64,000 nt of DNA, taken from assembly GCA_017465905.1 (NCBI GenBank), contig JAFTVE010000045.1, forward strand, positions 1 through 64,000. Reading direction: 5' to 3'. Positions within the stretch are counted from its first letter, which is position 1. Each line of letters starts with the position of its first letter. The notes under the pieces are model-generated. The model saw nothing but the letters and a program-made list of their open reading frames with translations, had not been told where the DNA came from and made no database searches. This DNA comes from Bacteroidaceae bacterium (GTDB lineage: Bacteria > Bacteroidota > Bacteroidia > Bacteroidales > Bacteroidaceae). The translations under genes and the position numbers were made by a program. Below are positions 48,832 through 58,215 of this stretch, piece by piece.

Positions 48832-51800
48832 ATGAGACACGTAAAATATCTGTTTTCAACATTAATCTTGCTACTTTGTAGTGTAGCGGCAAGTGCCTAC
48901 AATTTTGTGGTGGATGGGATTTATTACAACATTACTTCCGAAGAGGATTTGACGGTGGAGGTGACGTGCCATAACATTGGTATCGCATCTTATTCGGGCG
49001 AAGTCGTTATTCCCTCCAACGTCACCTATGATATGGTTGAGTACAGTGTGACGAGTATTGGTTCATATGCTTTCGATGGTTGTCCTCTTACCTCCATCAC
49101 CATCCCCGAGAGTGTGACGAGTATTGGAGAGAGGGCTTTCAATAGGTGTAGTGGCCTTACCTCCATCACTATTCCCGAAAACGTGACGAGTATTGGGACC
49201 TATGCTTTCTTGGGTTGTAGTAGCCTCACTACTATTAACATCCCCGAGAGTGTGACGAATATTGGAGCTGTCGCTTTCGGTGATTGTTGTGGACTTACCT
49301 CCATTACCATTGGAGAGGGTGTGAAGAGCATTGGAGAGCGGGCTTTCTCTAATTGCAGCGGCCTCACCTCCATCACCATCCCCGAGAGTGTGACGAGCAT
49401 TGGACGTGATGCTTTCCAAGATTGCACAGGTGAGTTAATAGTGAATTGCAATATACCTGAATCTCATAAAGATTATGGTGCATTCAAAGGAAGCAAGTTT
49501 ACAAAGGTAACCATTGGAGAGGGCGTGACGAGTATTGGAAATAATGCATTTTATGAGTGTAGTATCCCCTCTATCACCATTCCCGAGAGCGTAACGAGCT
49601 TTGGATACAATGCTTTCTCTGGTTGCACAGGCGAGTTGACAGTGAATTGCAATATACCTTCTGGATCATATTATAATGCTCCTTTCCTTGGAAGTGAATT
49701 CACCAAGGTAACCATTGGAGATAATGTGACAACCATTGGAAGCTATGCATTTTATGGTTGCAGTAGCCTCACTACTATTGATATCCCCGAGAGCGTGACG
49801 AGTATTGGAGGCGATGCTTTCAGTGAAACTGCATGGTATAATAATCAAGCCGATGGTATACTATATGTAGGAAAGGTGCTTTACAAGTATAAAGGTGTGA
49901 TGTTTAAAGATACATCTGTTGAAGTTAAAGATGGTACAAAAAGTATATCAGGAGGAGCTTTTAGTGGTTGTGACCGCCTTACTTCAATCACCATTCCTGA
50001 GAGCGTGACGAGTATTGGAGATGGCGCTTTCAGGGACTGTAGTGGTCTTACCTCAATCACCCTTCCCGAGAGTATGACGAGTATTGAGAATTGGGTTTTT
50101 TCTAATTGTAGTGGCCTCACCTCCATCAATATTCCTGAGGGTATGACGAGTATTGGAGGTAATGCTTTTTCTAATTGTAGTGGCCTCACCTCCATCAACA
50201 TCCCTGAGGGTGTGACGAGCATTGGAGGTGGTGCTTTTTCTAATTGTAGTGGCCTCACCTCCATCACCATCCCCGAGAGTGTGACGAGCATTGGAAACGA
50301 TGCTTTCCGTAGTTGCCTCCTCACCTCCATAGTAGTGACAGAGGGGAATGTACATTATGATTCCCGTAATAATTGCAATGCTCTTATAGAAACAAGTACT
50401 AATACCTTGATTCAGGGAACGTCAACTACAATTATTCCCGAAGGTATAACGAGTATTGGAGGCTTTGCTTTCGATGGTTACTACTTCACCTCCATCACTA
50501 TTCCTGAAGGTGTGACGAGCATTGGAAGCTATGCTTTCATTGGTTGCAGCAGACTCACCTCCATCAACATCCCCGAGGGTGTGACGAGCATTAAAGACTG
50601 TACCTTTTATGGATGCAGTAGCCTTACTTCCATCACCATCCCCGAGAGTGTGACGAGCATTGAGGGTAATGCTTTTGGACAATGCGGTCTCACCTCTGTC
50701 ATCCTTCCTGAGGGTGTGAAGAATATTGGAGGGGATGCTTTTGGGCACTGTGGTAGGCTTACTTCTATTGTGTTGCCTAAGAGCTTGGAGACTGTGGGTA
50801 ATGGCGCTTTTTATGGTTGTTCAAAACTGTCCAATGTATATTGCTATGCCGAGAGTGTGCCTTCAACAAGTATTGATGCCTTTAATGTATCAAATTTCGG
50901 AAATGCCATTCTGCGCGTACCTGATAGCGCATTGGATAGCTACAAGGCTACGGGACCATGGAGTGGTTTTGGCTCGATTCTTGCTTTGGGAGAATATATC
51001 ACCGATATTGCGCTAAGCCAGTCATCGGCAACGCTTATTGAAGGAGAATCATTATCCCTTACCATCACTTTGACGCCAGAAGATATGGATAAGAATCTCA
51101 TTGCTTGGAGCAGTAGTAACTCCAGCGTAGCTACTGTAGATAACCAAGGCAAGGTGACTGCTGTGGCTCCAGGAACAGCTATCATTACTGCTGCGGCTAT
51201 CGATGGTGGTGAAGCGAGTGATTCGTGCGAGGTGACGGTCCTGTATGCCGACTATGTCATTACCTACGAAGTGGATGGAGAGGTGTATGCAACCGACACG
51301 GTAACTCGTGCTTCGGCCGTTACGCCCCTTGAAGAACCCGTCAAGGAAGGTTACACCTTCAGTGGGTGGAGCGAGATACCCGAGACGATGCCCGGGCATG
51401 ATGTAATTGTCAGCGGTACATTCACCATCAATAAGTATCTTGTGAATTTCGCACTCGATGGTGTCGTGATATCATCCAGTTCCTTGGAGTATGGCACTGC
51501 AATAGTACCTCCTGAGGTTGCGGAGCGTGAGGGATACACCTTTGGGGGATGGCAGAATCTGCTCGAGACTGTGCCGGCCAATGATACTACCATTATCGGT
51601 AATTTCTTGATAAACAGCTATACGGTTACCTATGTCGTTGAAGAAGAGGTGTATCACACCGATACCCTTGCGTTCGGCTCACAAATCACTACTATCAAGT
51701 ATCCTGTCAAAGAGGGCTATACCTTTAGTGGGTGGAGTGAAACACCCGAGTTCATGCCGGCAAAGGATTTGACTATAACGGGAACTTTCAGTATCAACAG

Positions 51801-53673
51801 CTACAGGATAACCTATACTGTCGACGGTGTTGAGCACCATACGGACAGTATCGAGTACGGTGACACGATAGCCGTCATAGCCGCTCCCGTGAAGGAGGGC
51901 TATAGCTTCAGTGGCTGGAGTGAGATACCCGAGACTATGCCTGCCAATGATGTGTCGGTAAGCGGTAAGTTCACGATAAATAGGTATCAGATTACCTATA
52001 TCGTGGGAGAAGATGTCTATCATACCGACTCTATTGCGTATGGAACATATATTACATCTATCAAGAATCCCGTGAAAGAGGGTTATACCTTTATAGAATG
52101 GGTGGATATTCCTGAGAAGATGCCGGCGAGCGATGTGACGACAATAGGATCGTTCAGCATCAATAAATATAAGGTGACCTATACAGTAGATGACGTGACA
52201 CACTATACCGACTCTATAGTATATGGTGGACAAATCAAGGATATTGCCGAACCCACCAAGGAGGGATATTCGTTCGGCGGATGGGAAAAGAGTCACCAGA
52301 CGATGCCGGCGTATGATGTTGTTATTAATGGAACATTCATCATTAATAAGTACCAAATCAGCTATGTGGTGGGCGGGGAGACCATTCACACCGATTCTAT
52401 CACATACAATGAACGCATTACACCCATTGAAAGTCCCGAACAGGAGGGATTCACCTTCTCGGGATGGATTGGGGTGCCGGGCATTATGCCTGCCTATGAC
52501 GTGACGGTAGGTGGAGAGTTCTTCATCAAGAATATGCAGACCGACTCGCAAGGGTTGATGTATGTGTTGAATGAAGAGACCGAAACCTTTGAGCTTTCAA
52601 ACTATGAAGGGAATCTGACAGGAACAATCGTTATCCCTGCAGATTTGTATGGCTATCCTGTGAATGGGATCAAGGAACGTGCATTGATGGGTGCGGAGAA
52701 TCTGATAGCTGTGGTTATTCCTGAGAATGTAAGCTCGGTAGGCTATAGAGCATTCTATGGATGTAACAACCTCTCATACATCGAATGGGAGACAACAGCT
52801 CCGGTGGATGCGGCATGCTTTGACGAACCGGCCCGCCATGGAAACCTGTTGGTGTATGTGAAGGATGCTGCCACAGAAGTTACCTACCAAGGTAATGTGA
52901 TTGTTGACGGGGTGGCCGAGAGGATTGCCATTACCAATGAGCAGCCTTTGCGCAATATCCGTGAGTTCACGGCACGCAACATTACCTTTACCCGCCAGTT
53001 CACGAAAAAGACAGAGCGAGGTGTTGCAGGTGGATGGGAAGCCATGGTAATCCCCTTTGATGTGGAAACCGTGACAAGCGAAAACAGAGGTGAGCTGAAG
53101 CCTTTCGGCGAAGCCGACTTCACCACCTCGCTTCCTTACTGGATAGCTCAACTTCAGACTGATGGCTCGTTCGCTTATATTGACTCTATCAAGGCTAACA
53201 GGCCTTTCATCATGGAGGTACCCAACTGCGATGAGTATCAGGATATATATAATGTAGAGGGTGCCATAAGCTTCGGTGCCGAGAACGTTACGGTGTATGT
53301 TACCACTGATATGAATCATGACATGGGCAATGGCTACACGATGATGGGTAACTATGAGGGCACTGCCTCTGATGGCTATGTATATGCCTTGAATGATGAG
53401 GAGTATGCTGCCGATGGCGATGTGTATTTGCCGGGAGGTATATTCGTGGCCGATAGCCGCGACATCCGTCCCTTCGAGGCATACATATATAGCAACCAGC
53501 CCACTGCAGCTCCCTATCTGCGTATCGGGAAGAAGGGCACTACGGATATAGACAATCTGCTGATACAGCGTGCCGACGATGCTTGGTACAATCTGCAGGG
53601 TGTCCGCCTGAGTGGCAAGCCCACGGAGAGGGGTGTATATATTATAAATAGGAAGAAGGTGGTCATTGATTGA
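48832..53673 (+). CDS. BspA-like leucine-rich-repeat surface protein with bacterial Ig and InlB B-type repeats
   Basis: A 1613-residue exported protein with a signal peptide (TLILLLCSVAASAYNF). Residues about 57-710 contain roughly 22 BspA-type LRR_5 repeats of about 23 residues (pattern SIGxxAFxxCSxLTSITIPESVT, broken by short inserts). Residues about 718-803 fit a BIG_2 Ig-like domain (ATVDNQGKVTAVAPGTAIIT). Residues about 804-1231 hold seven repeats of about 61 residues of the InlB B/Flg_new type (EGYTFSGWSEIPETMP). A short LRR part and a beta-rich C-terminal domain follow. The tail WYNLQGVRLSGKPTERGVYI resembles the conserved C-terminus of Prevotella-like secreted proteins, possibly a T9SS signal. 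Host or matrix binding is likely. It follows the long leader at 48391-48758. Confidence 0.92.
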   Translation: MRHVKYLFSTLILLLCSVAASAYNFVVDGIYYNITSEEDLTVEVTCHNIGIASYSGEVVIPSNVTYDMVEYSVTSIGSYAFDGCPLTSITIPESVTSIGERAFNRCSGLTSITIPENVTSIGTYAFLGCSSLTTINIPESVTNIGAVAFGDCCGLTSITIGEGVKSIGERAFSNCSGLTSITIPESVTSIGRDAFQDCTGELIVNCNIPESHKDYGAFKGSKFTKVTIGEGVTSIGNNAFYECSIPSITIPESVTSFGYNAFSGCTGELTVNCNIPSGSYYNAPFLGSEFTKVTIGDNVTTIGSYAFYGCSSLTTIDIPESVTSIGGDAFSETAWYNNQADGILYVGKVLYKYKGVMFKDTSVEVKDGTKSISGGAFSGCDRLTSITIPESVTSIGDGAFRDCSGLTSITLPESMTSIENWVFSNCSGLTSINIPEGMTSIGGNAFSNCSGLTSINIPEGVTSIGGGAFSNCSGLTSITIPESVTSIGNDAFRSCLLTSIVVTEGNVHYDSRNNCNALIETSTNTLIQGTSTTIIPEGITSIGGFAFDGYYFTSITIPEGVTSIGSYAFIGCSRLTSINIPEGVTSIKDCTFYGCSSLTSITIPESVTSIEGNAFGQCGLTSVILPEGVKNIGGDAFGHCGRLTSIVLPKSLETVGNGAFYGCSKLSNVYCYAESVPSTSIDAFNVSNFGNAILRVPDSALDSYKATGPWSGFGSILALGEYITDIALSQSSATLIEGESLSLTITLTPEDMDKNLIAWSSSNSSVATVDNQGKVTAVAPGTAIITAAAIDGGEASDSCEVTVLYADYVITYEVDGEVYATDTVTRASAVTPLEEPVKEGYTFSGWSEIPETMPGHDVIVSGTFTINKYLVNFALDGVVISSSSLEYGTAIVPPEVAEREGYTFGGWQNLLETVPANDTTIIGNFLINSYTVTYVVEEEVYHTDTLAFGSQITTIKYPVKEGYTFSGWSETPEFMPAKDLTITGTFSINSYRITYTVDGVEHHTDSIEYGDTIAVIAAPVKEGYSFSGWSEIPETMPANDVSVSGKFTINRYQITYIVGEDVYHTDSIAYGTYITSIKNPVKEGYTFIEWVDIPEKMPASDVTTIGSFSINKYKVTYTVDDVTHYTDSIVYGGQIKDIAEPTKEGYSFGGWEKSHQTMPAYDVVINGTFIINKYQISYVVGGETIHTDSITYNERITPIESPEQEGFTFSGWIGVPGIMPAYDVTVGGEFFIKNMQTDSQGLMYVLNEETETFELSNYEGNLTGTIVIPADLYGYPVNGIKERALMGAENLIAVVIPENVSSVGYRAFYGCNNLSYIEWETTAPVDAACFDEPARHGNLLVYVKDAATEVTYQGNVIVDGVAERIAITNEQPLRNIREFTARNITFTRQFTKKTERGVAGGWEAMVIPFDVETVTSENRGELKPFGEADFTTSLPYWIAQLQTDGSFAYIDSIKANRPFIMEVPNCDEYQDIYNVEGAISFGAENVTVYVTTDMNHDMGNGYTMMGNYEGTASDGYVYALNDEEYAADGDVYLPGGIFVADSRDIRPFEAYIYSNQPTAAPYLRIGKKGTTDIDNLLIQRADDAWYNLQGVRLSGKPTERGVYIINRKKVVID

Positions 53674-53728
53674 CGTGAGCAAGGCGTAAGGATTCGTTAC
53701 TGACTTGTTCCCGATCCTGGGAACTTGG

Positions 53729-53762
53729 CGAGGCTTCTGGAGGTATGGCTCTAGAGGCCTCG
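53729..53762 (+). terminator. Probable terminator hairpin after the BspA-like gene
   Basis: CGAGGCTTCTGGAG (53729-53742) pairs with CTCTAGAGGCCTCG (53749-53762) using two G-U pairs. A weak T-tail follows. A second hairpin, GTTCCC-GATCCT-GGGAAC, lies just upstream (53707-53724). Confidence 0.5.
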
Positions 53763-53827
53763 TTGCTTCATTGCGGGATGTCTTCTTTGAAATATATTTA
53801 AAACAACTTCTTATTTGTGAATAGACA

Positions 53828-53858
53828 TTTGCTAATTGATAATTAATTGTTAACTTTG
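53828..53858 (+). promoter_or_regulatory. Promoter of the moxR-bat genes
   Basis: TTTG (53828-53831), a 19-base spacer and TAACTTTG (53851-53858) match the consensus fully, 40 bases before moxR. Confidence 0.8.
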
Positions 53859-53898
53859 CAGCTAAGCTAAAATAAAAAACCTTAAAAACTAAATATCT

Positions 53899-54894
53899 AT
53901 GGCTGGAACGATTGATATCCGCGAACTTAACGAAAAGATTGAAAGGCAGAGTGCCTTTGTTACCAACCTGATGGCTGGTATGGACCAAGTGATTGTTGGT
54001 CAGAAACATTTGGTGGAGTCACTGCTCATCGGATTGCTTTCTGATGGTCACGTGTTGCTCGAAGGTGTGCCGGGTCTGGCAAAGACATTGGCCATCAAGA
54101 CACTGGCTTCGCTCATCGATGCACAGTATAGCCGCATACAGTTTACTCCCGACTTGCTGCCTGCCGACGTGGTGGGTACTATGATCTATAGTCAGAAGGA
54201 CGAGACCTTCATCTCCAAGAAGGGTCCCATCTTTGCCAATTTTGTATTGGCCGACGAAATCAACCGTGCTCCGGCCAAGGTGCAGAGTGCACTGCTCGAG
54301 GCTATGCAGGAGCGTCAGGTGACACTGAGCAAGGATACCTTCCGTCTGCCAGAGCCCTTCCTCGTATTGGCTACGCAGAACCCCATCGAGCAGGAGGGTA
54401 CCTATCCACTGCCTGAGGCACAGGTGGACCGTTTCATGCTTAAGGTGGTCATCGACTATCCGAAACTCGAAGAGGAGATGCGCATCATCCGCCAGAATAT
54501 CAATGGTGAGAAGTATGAGGTGCGCCCCATCATGAAGGCTGAGGAGATAATCAAGGCTCGTGAGGTGGTGAAGGAGGTATACATCGATGAGAAGATAGAA
54601 CGCTACATTGCCGACATCGTGTTTGCTACCCGCTATCCCGAGAAGTATGACTTGAAGGAGCTGAAGGAGATGATCTCGTTCGGTGGTTCGCCCCGTGCCT
54701 CTATCAGCTTGGCACTGGCTGCCCGCTCATACGCTTTCCTCAAGCGTCGTGGCTACGTGATTCCCGAGGATGTGCGTGCCGTGGCTCACGATGTGCTGCG
54801 CCATCGTATCGGTCTCTCTTACGAAGCCGAGGCAAGCAACTTGACTACAGAAGAGATTATCAGCATGATTCTTAATAGGGTAGAGGTACCCTAA
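53899..54894 (+). CDS. MoxR family AAA+ ATPase
   Basis: A 331-residue cytosolic AAA+ chaperone-like ATPase (AAA_3 plus AAA_lid_2). Walker A is EGVPGLAKT (55-63), Walker B FVLADEINRAP (115-125), sensor 1 VLATQNPIEQEGTYPLPEAQ (split around 161-180), and sensor 2 in SFGGSPRASISLA. MoxR proteins act with VWA-domain proteins in metal insertion or envelope stress. Here it heads the operon with DUF58, a BatD-like protein, BatA and BatB, the Bacteroides aerotolerance layout. A repeat-filled spacer of about 137 bases (54895-55031) separates it from the DUF58 gene. Confidence 0.95.
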   Translation: MAGTIDIRELNEKIERQSAFVTNLMAGMDQVIVGQKHLVESLLIGLLSDGHVLLEGVPGLAKTLAIKTLASLIDAQYSRIQFTPDLLPADVVGTMIYSQKDETFISKKGPIFANFVLADEINRAPAKVQSALLEAMQERQVTLSKDTFRLPEPFLVLATQNPIEQEGTYPLPEAQVDRFMLKVVIDYPKLEEEMRIIRQNINGEKYEVRPIMKAEEIIKAREVVKEVYIDEKIERYIADIVFATRYPEKYDLKELKEMISFGGSPRASISLALAARSYAFLKRRGYVIPEDVRAVAHDVLRHRIGLSYEAEASNLTTEEIISMILNRVEVP

Positions 54895-54900
54895 TTATTT

Positions 54901-55020
54901 AGGAGATAAATGGAGATGAATGGAGTTAAATGCCGAATGTCGTTATACGAGAAAGAACTATTTGCCTTTATCTCCTCAAGGAGCAATGCGACTATCTTCA
55001 TTTAACTACGTTTAACTCCT
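54901..55020. repeat. GGAGATAAA/GGAGTTAAA interspersed repeat between moxR and the DUF58 gene
   Basis: AGGAGATAAATGGAGATGAA (54901-54920) and GGAGTTAAATGC are mirrored by GCCTTTATCTCC (about 54964) and TTTAACTACGTTTAACTCC (55000-55018). It is the same family and inverted layout as 21355-21486. Confidence 0.7.
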
Positions 55021-55031
55021 CAAAATATAAA

Positions 55032-55901
55032 ATGGACGCAAACGAACTGATAAAAAAGGTACGTAAGATTGAGATCAAGACACGTGGACTGTCGAGCAAC
55101 ATCTTTGCCGGCCAGTATCACTCGGCCTTCAAGGGACGTGGTATGGCTTTCTCAGAGGTGCGCGAGTATCAGTACGGTGACGACGTGCGTGATATCGACT
55201 GGAATGTAACGGCGCGCTTCAACAAACCCTACGTGAAGGTGTTTGAGGAGGAGCGTGAGCTCACGGTGATGCTGCTCGTGGACATGTCGGGGAGTCTCGA
55301 CTTTGGTACTTCGGGAATGTATAAGCGGGATATGGTTACAGAGATAGCCGCTACACTGGCCTTTGCAGCCATACAGAACAACGATAAGATTGGGGCTGTC
55401 TTCTTCACCGACCGTATAGAGAAGTTTATCCCACCTCAGAAGGGACGCAAGCATATCCTTTATATTATACGTGAGCTGCTCAGCTTCGAGCCCGAGAGTA
55501 TGCAAACGGATATTACCGTGCCCTTGCAGTACCTGACCAACGCCATCAAGAAACGTTGCACCACCTTCCTGCTTAGCGACTTTATCGGGGACAAGGATTT
55601 CAAGAGTCCGCTCACCATTGCCAACCGCAAGCACGATGTTGTGGCTATCCAGGTGTATGACAAGCGTGTGGAGGAGCTCGCCGATGTGGGACTGATGAAG
55701 ATTGTGGATGCCGAGAGTGGCGAGGACATGTATATCGACACCTCGTCGCGTAAGGTGCGTGCCCATCATCATCAGTGGTGGGTGGCGAGCCAGGAGCGAT
55801 TGCACGACACTTTCACCAAATCGGGAGTGGACGCTATTTCCGTACGCACCGACCAGGACTACGTGAAGTCGCTAATGAGTCTTTTTGCTAAAAGAAATTA
55901 A
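55032..55901 (+). CDS. DUF58 domain protein (VWA-like) of the bat operon
   Basis: A 289-residue cytosolic protein. The ATG at 55032 (MDANELIKKVRKIEIKTRG) is the family start; an earlier in-frame start would lie inside the repeat. The DUF58 signature SEVREYQYGDDVRDIDWN is at 41-58, and the VWA-like MIDAS LLVDMSGSLD at 81-90, with a T/D pair further on (SDFIG). DUF58 proteins partner MoxR ATPases. The next gene starts 113 bases later, beyond an inverted-repeat element (55909-56001). Confidence 0.92.
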   Translation: MDANELIKKVRKIEIKTRGLSSNIFAGQYHSAFKGRGMAFSEVREYQYGDDVRDIDWNVTARFNKPYVKVFEEERELTVMLLVDMSGSLDFGTSGMYKRDMVTEIAATLAFAAIQNNDKIGAVFFTDRIEKFIPPQKGRKHILYIIRELLSFEPESMQTDITVPLQYLTNAIKKRCTTFLLSDFIGDKDFKSPLTIANRKHDVVAIQVYDKRVEELADVGLMKIVDAESGEDMYIDTSSRKVRAHHHQWWVASQERLHDTFTKSGVDAISVRTDQDYVKSLMSLFAKRN

Positions 55902-55908
55902 GAATGAA

Positions 55909-56001
55909 TGTCATCCTGAGTGAAACGAAGAATCTCGCTCGTAGCAATGAGAATAAGAGGAATTGCTGATGGAGAGATTTTTCACTTCGTTCAAAATGAC
56001 A
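55909..56001. repeat. 93-bp imperfect inverted-repeat element (TGTCATCCTGAG family)
   Basis: The left end TGTCATCCTGAGTGAAACGA (55909 onward) and right end, read on the other strand as TGTCATTTTGAACGAAGTGA (from 56001), agree in 21 of 28 positions and both end in AATCTC. This is the widespread REP/MITE-like element of Bacteroidota. It lies in the bat operon without interrupting a gene. Confidence 0.8.
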
Positions 56002-56014
56002 AACTGGATGAAAT

Positions 56015-57094
56015 ATGAAGATATTTAACAAACACTCCCTTATGTTGGCGTTGCTTATGATTGTCATGCCATTGCAGGCACAAGTAACCGTCAATGCCAG
56101 CATTGACTCACTGCAATTATATATTGGCGAGCAGGCCCATGTGAAGCTTGAGGTGAGCTGTCCTACGGATGGACAACTCATTATGCCTACATACCCCAAC
56201 AATTACCTGATGGATGGTATAGAAATCGTGGGTGAGGTAAAGGCCGACACACAATATCTGAACAAGGATAAGCAGATGCTTGTAACGCAGGAGTTTACGG
56301 TGACCTCTTTCGATACAGCCTTCTACTTTATCCCTCCATTCGAGGTGTTGGTAGATAGCCAATCGTATGCATCAAATCCTTTGGCATTGAAAGTGTTTAC
56401 CTTTGAAATAGATACGGTGAACGTAGAGGCCATATTTCCTATCAAGGGAATCGTGGAACGTCCTATAACATTTACAGAGATGTTGCCTCTGTTGATTTCG
56501 GTGCTTCTGATTATTGGACTCTGCTTCCTCATACCTTATCTGTTGGGACGCTATAAGGATAATAAGCCTATATTGCGACGTGTGACCATTACTCCGAAAC
56601 TTCCTCCACATCAGGTGGCATTGCAGGAGATGAACCGCATAAAGGAAGAAAAAGGCTGGCAGAAAGAGGATGTCAAGGGGTATTATACCGAGCTCACCGA
56701 TGCTTTGCGTATATACATGCAGGAACGCTTTGGCTTCAATGCTATGGAGATGACATCGGATGAAATCATCGACAAACTTAATGAACAGCCCGACAAGGAG
56801 TGGATAGCAGAGTTGCGTAACCTCTTCAATATGTCGGATCTTGTGAAGTTTGCCAAATATAAGCCGCTCATCAATGAGAATGACATGAACCTAATCAACG
56901 CCATTGACTTTATCAATAAGACAAAGGTGGAGGATACAACTCCTGCAACTCCAGAGGTTCAGGAAATCGTTGTTAAGGAGGGACGCTCTAAACAAGCCAA
57001 GATACTCCTGATCAGTGGAATTGTCCTGCTTTGTGCGTTGGCTGTTGGAGCTTTGTACACTGCTGTTGTTGAGGCCGTTCACTTGTTCTTTTAA
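56015..57094 (+). CDS. BatD-like membrane protein of the bat operon
   Basis: A 359-residue protein with a signal peptide (LMLALLMIVMPLQAQ), a periplasmic beta-sandwich region (about 24-150, EFTVTSFDTAFYFIPPFEVLV) like the BatD/oxygen-tolerance domain, a membrane helix (about 156-176, LLISVLLIIGLCFLIPYLLG), a helical cytoplasmic part with YYTELTDALRIYMQERFGFNAMEMTSDEI (around 225-253, DUF4381-like) and a C-terminal membrane helix. This arrangement fits the short BatD-related protein found between DUF58 and BatA in Bacteroidota. Its role in the complex is not established. Confidence 0.8.
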   Translation: MKIFNKHSLMLALLMIVMPLQAQVTVNASIDSLQLYIGEQAHVKLEVSCPTDGQLIMPTYPNNYLMDGIEIVGEVKADTQYLNKDKQMLVTQEFTVTSFDTAFYFIPPFEVLVDSQSYASNPLALKVFTFEIDTVNVEAIFPIKGIVERPITFTEMLPLLISVLLIIGLCFLIPYLLGRYKDNKPILRRVTITPKLPPHQVALQEMNRIKEEKGWQKEDVKGYYTELTDALRIYMQERFGFNAMEMTSDEIIDKLNEQPDKEWIAELRNLFNMSDLVKFAKYKPLINENDMNLINAIDFINKTKVEDTTPATPEVQEIVVKEGRSKQAKILLISGIVLLCALAVGALYTAVVEAVHLFF

Positions 57095-57142
57095 TAATGG
57101 GGTTCCAAGTTTTAACTACAGAATTACAAAATCGTAATAATC

Positions 57143-58141
57143 ATGACATTTGCCCATCCTGCATATTTTCTATTACTGCTTCTTCTCGTGCCATATATAA
57201 TATGGTATATATTGAAGGGTAGGAGGAGCGAACCTTCCTTGCGTGTTTCCACGACTCGCATGTATGTAACCATGCCAAAGAGCTACAAGGTATACCTGCG
57301 TCATGTGCCGTTTGTGTTGCGTATGATAGCCCTGTCGCTGCTTATTGTGGTGCTTGCTCGCCCCCAATCAACAGATAGCTGGCAGAGTTCTGAGATTGAA
57401 GGTATCGATATTATGTTGGCCGTTGACGTCTCTACCAGTATGTTGGCCGAAGACCTTAAACCAAATCGCCTTGAGGCTGCCAAGCAAGTAGCTGCAGACT
57501 TTATTAACGGTCGTCCTAACGATAATATCGGACTCACCATCTTTGCAGGACAGAGTTTTACTCAGTCGCCCTTGACGGTTGACCACGCCGTGTTGCTCAA
57601 TCTGTTCAATAGTGTAAGCTGTGATATGGCGACAAATGGAATCATTGAAGATGGTACAGCCATTGGCCTTGGAATTGCCAATGCAGTGAGCCGCCTTAAA
57701 GATAGTAAGGCCAAGTCGAAGGTGGTAATCCTCCTTACTGATGGCTCTAACAACCGTGGTGATATATCTCCTCTCACTGCAGCTGAGATAGCCAAGACCT
57801 ACGGCATTCGTGTGTATACCATTGGCGTAGGTAGTAATGGCACTGCTCCATATCCCTATCCCACGATGGGCGGTGTGCAGTATATCAATATGCCAGTTGA
57901 GATTGATGAAAGTACCCTACAGCAGATAGCTAAGACCGCTGATGGCCAGTATTACCGTGCCACCAGTAACTCGAAACTTAAGGAGGTGTACGAAGAGATT
58001 GATAAACTGGAGAAGACCAAACTCAACGTCAAGGACTTCAGTCGCAAGTCTGAGGAGTACATGCCTTTTGCCTTATGGGCTATGGTGTGCCTCATACTTG
58101 AGGTTTTGTTGCGCCTGACGATTTTGAGAAGAATACCGTAA
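57143..58141 (+). CDS. batA: BatA, VWA-domain inner-membrane protein
   Basis: A 332-residue protein with N-terminal membrane helices (about 7-24 and 57-73), a VWA domain with the MIDAS motif AVDVSTSMLAEDLKPNRL (93-110) and LLTDGSNNRGDISPL, and a C-terminal membrane helix (about 310-327). The second helix is followed by the family hallmark VLARPQ. BatA was linked to aerotolerance and virulence in Bacteroides fragilis; the mechanism is unclear. It is separated from batB by 74 bases of TAAATTGAAAGGTGAAATTG-type short repeats (about 58160-58212). Confidence 0.92.
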   Translation: MTFAHPAYFLLLLLLVPYIIWYILKGRRSEPSLRVSTTRMYVTMPKSYKVYLRHVPFVLRMIALSLLIVVLARPQSTDSWQSSEIEGIDIMLAVDVSTSMLAEDLKPNRLEAAKQVAADFINGRPNDNIGLTIFAGQSFTQSPLTVDHAVLLNLFNSVSCDMATNGIIEDGTAIGLGIANAVSRLKDSKAKSKVVILLTDGSNNRGDISPLTAAEIAKTYGIRVYTIGVGSNGTAPYPYPTMGGVQYINMPVEIDESTLQQIAKTADGQYYRATSNSKLKEVYEEIDKLEKTKLNVKDFSRKSEEYMPFALWAMVCLILEVLLRLTILRRIP

Positions 58142-58215
58142 GAGTACTTCGCTATAGAATGTAAATTGAAAGGTGAAATTGTAAATAGTAAATATGTAAA
58201 TAGTAAATTGAATTT

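Noticed and set aside
49060-50760. CRISPR-like spaced DNA repeats
   Set aside because: They are codons of the BspA leucine-rich repeats, in one open frame and with graded divergence.
52774-54009. A 411-codon minus-strand reading opposite the BspA-like and moxR genes
   Set aside because: It is antisense to two strong genes, crosses the moxR promoter and has no recognisable domain.
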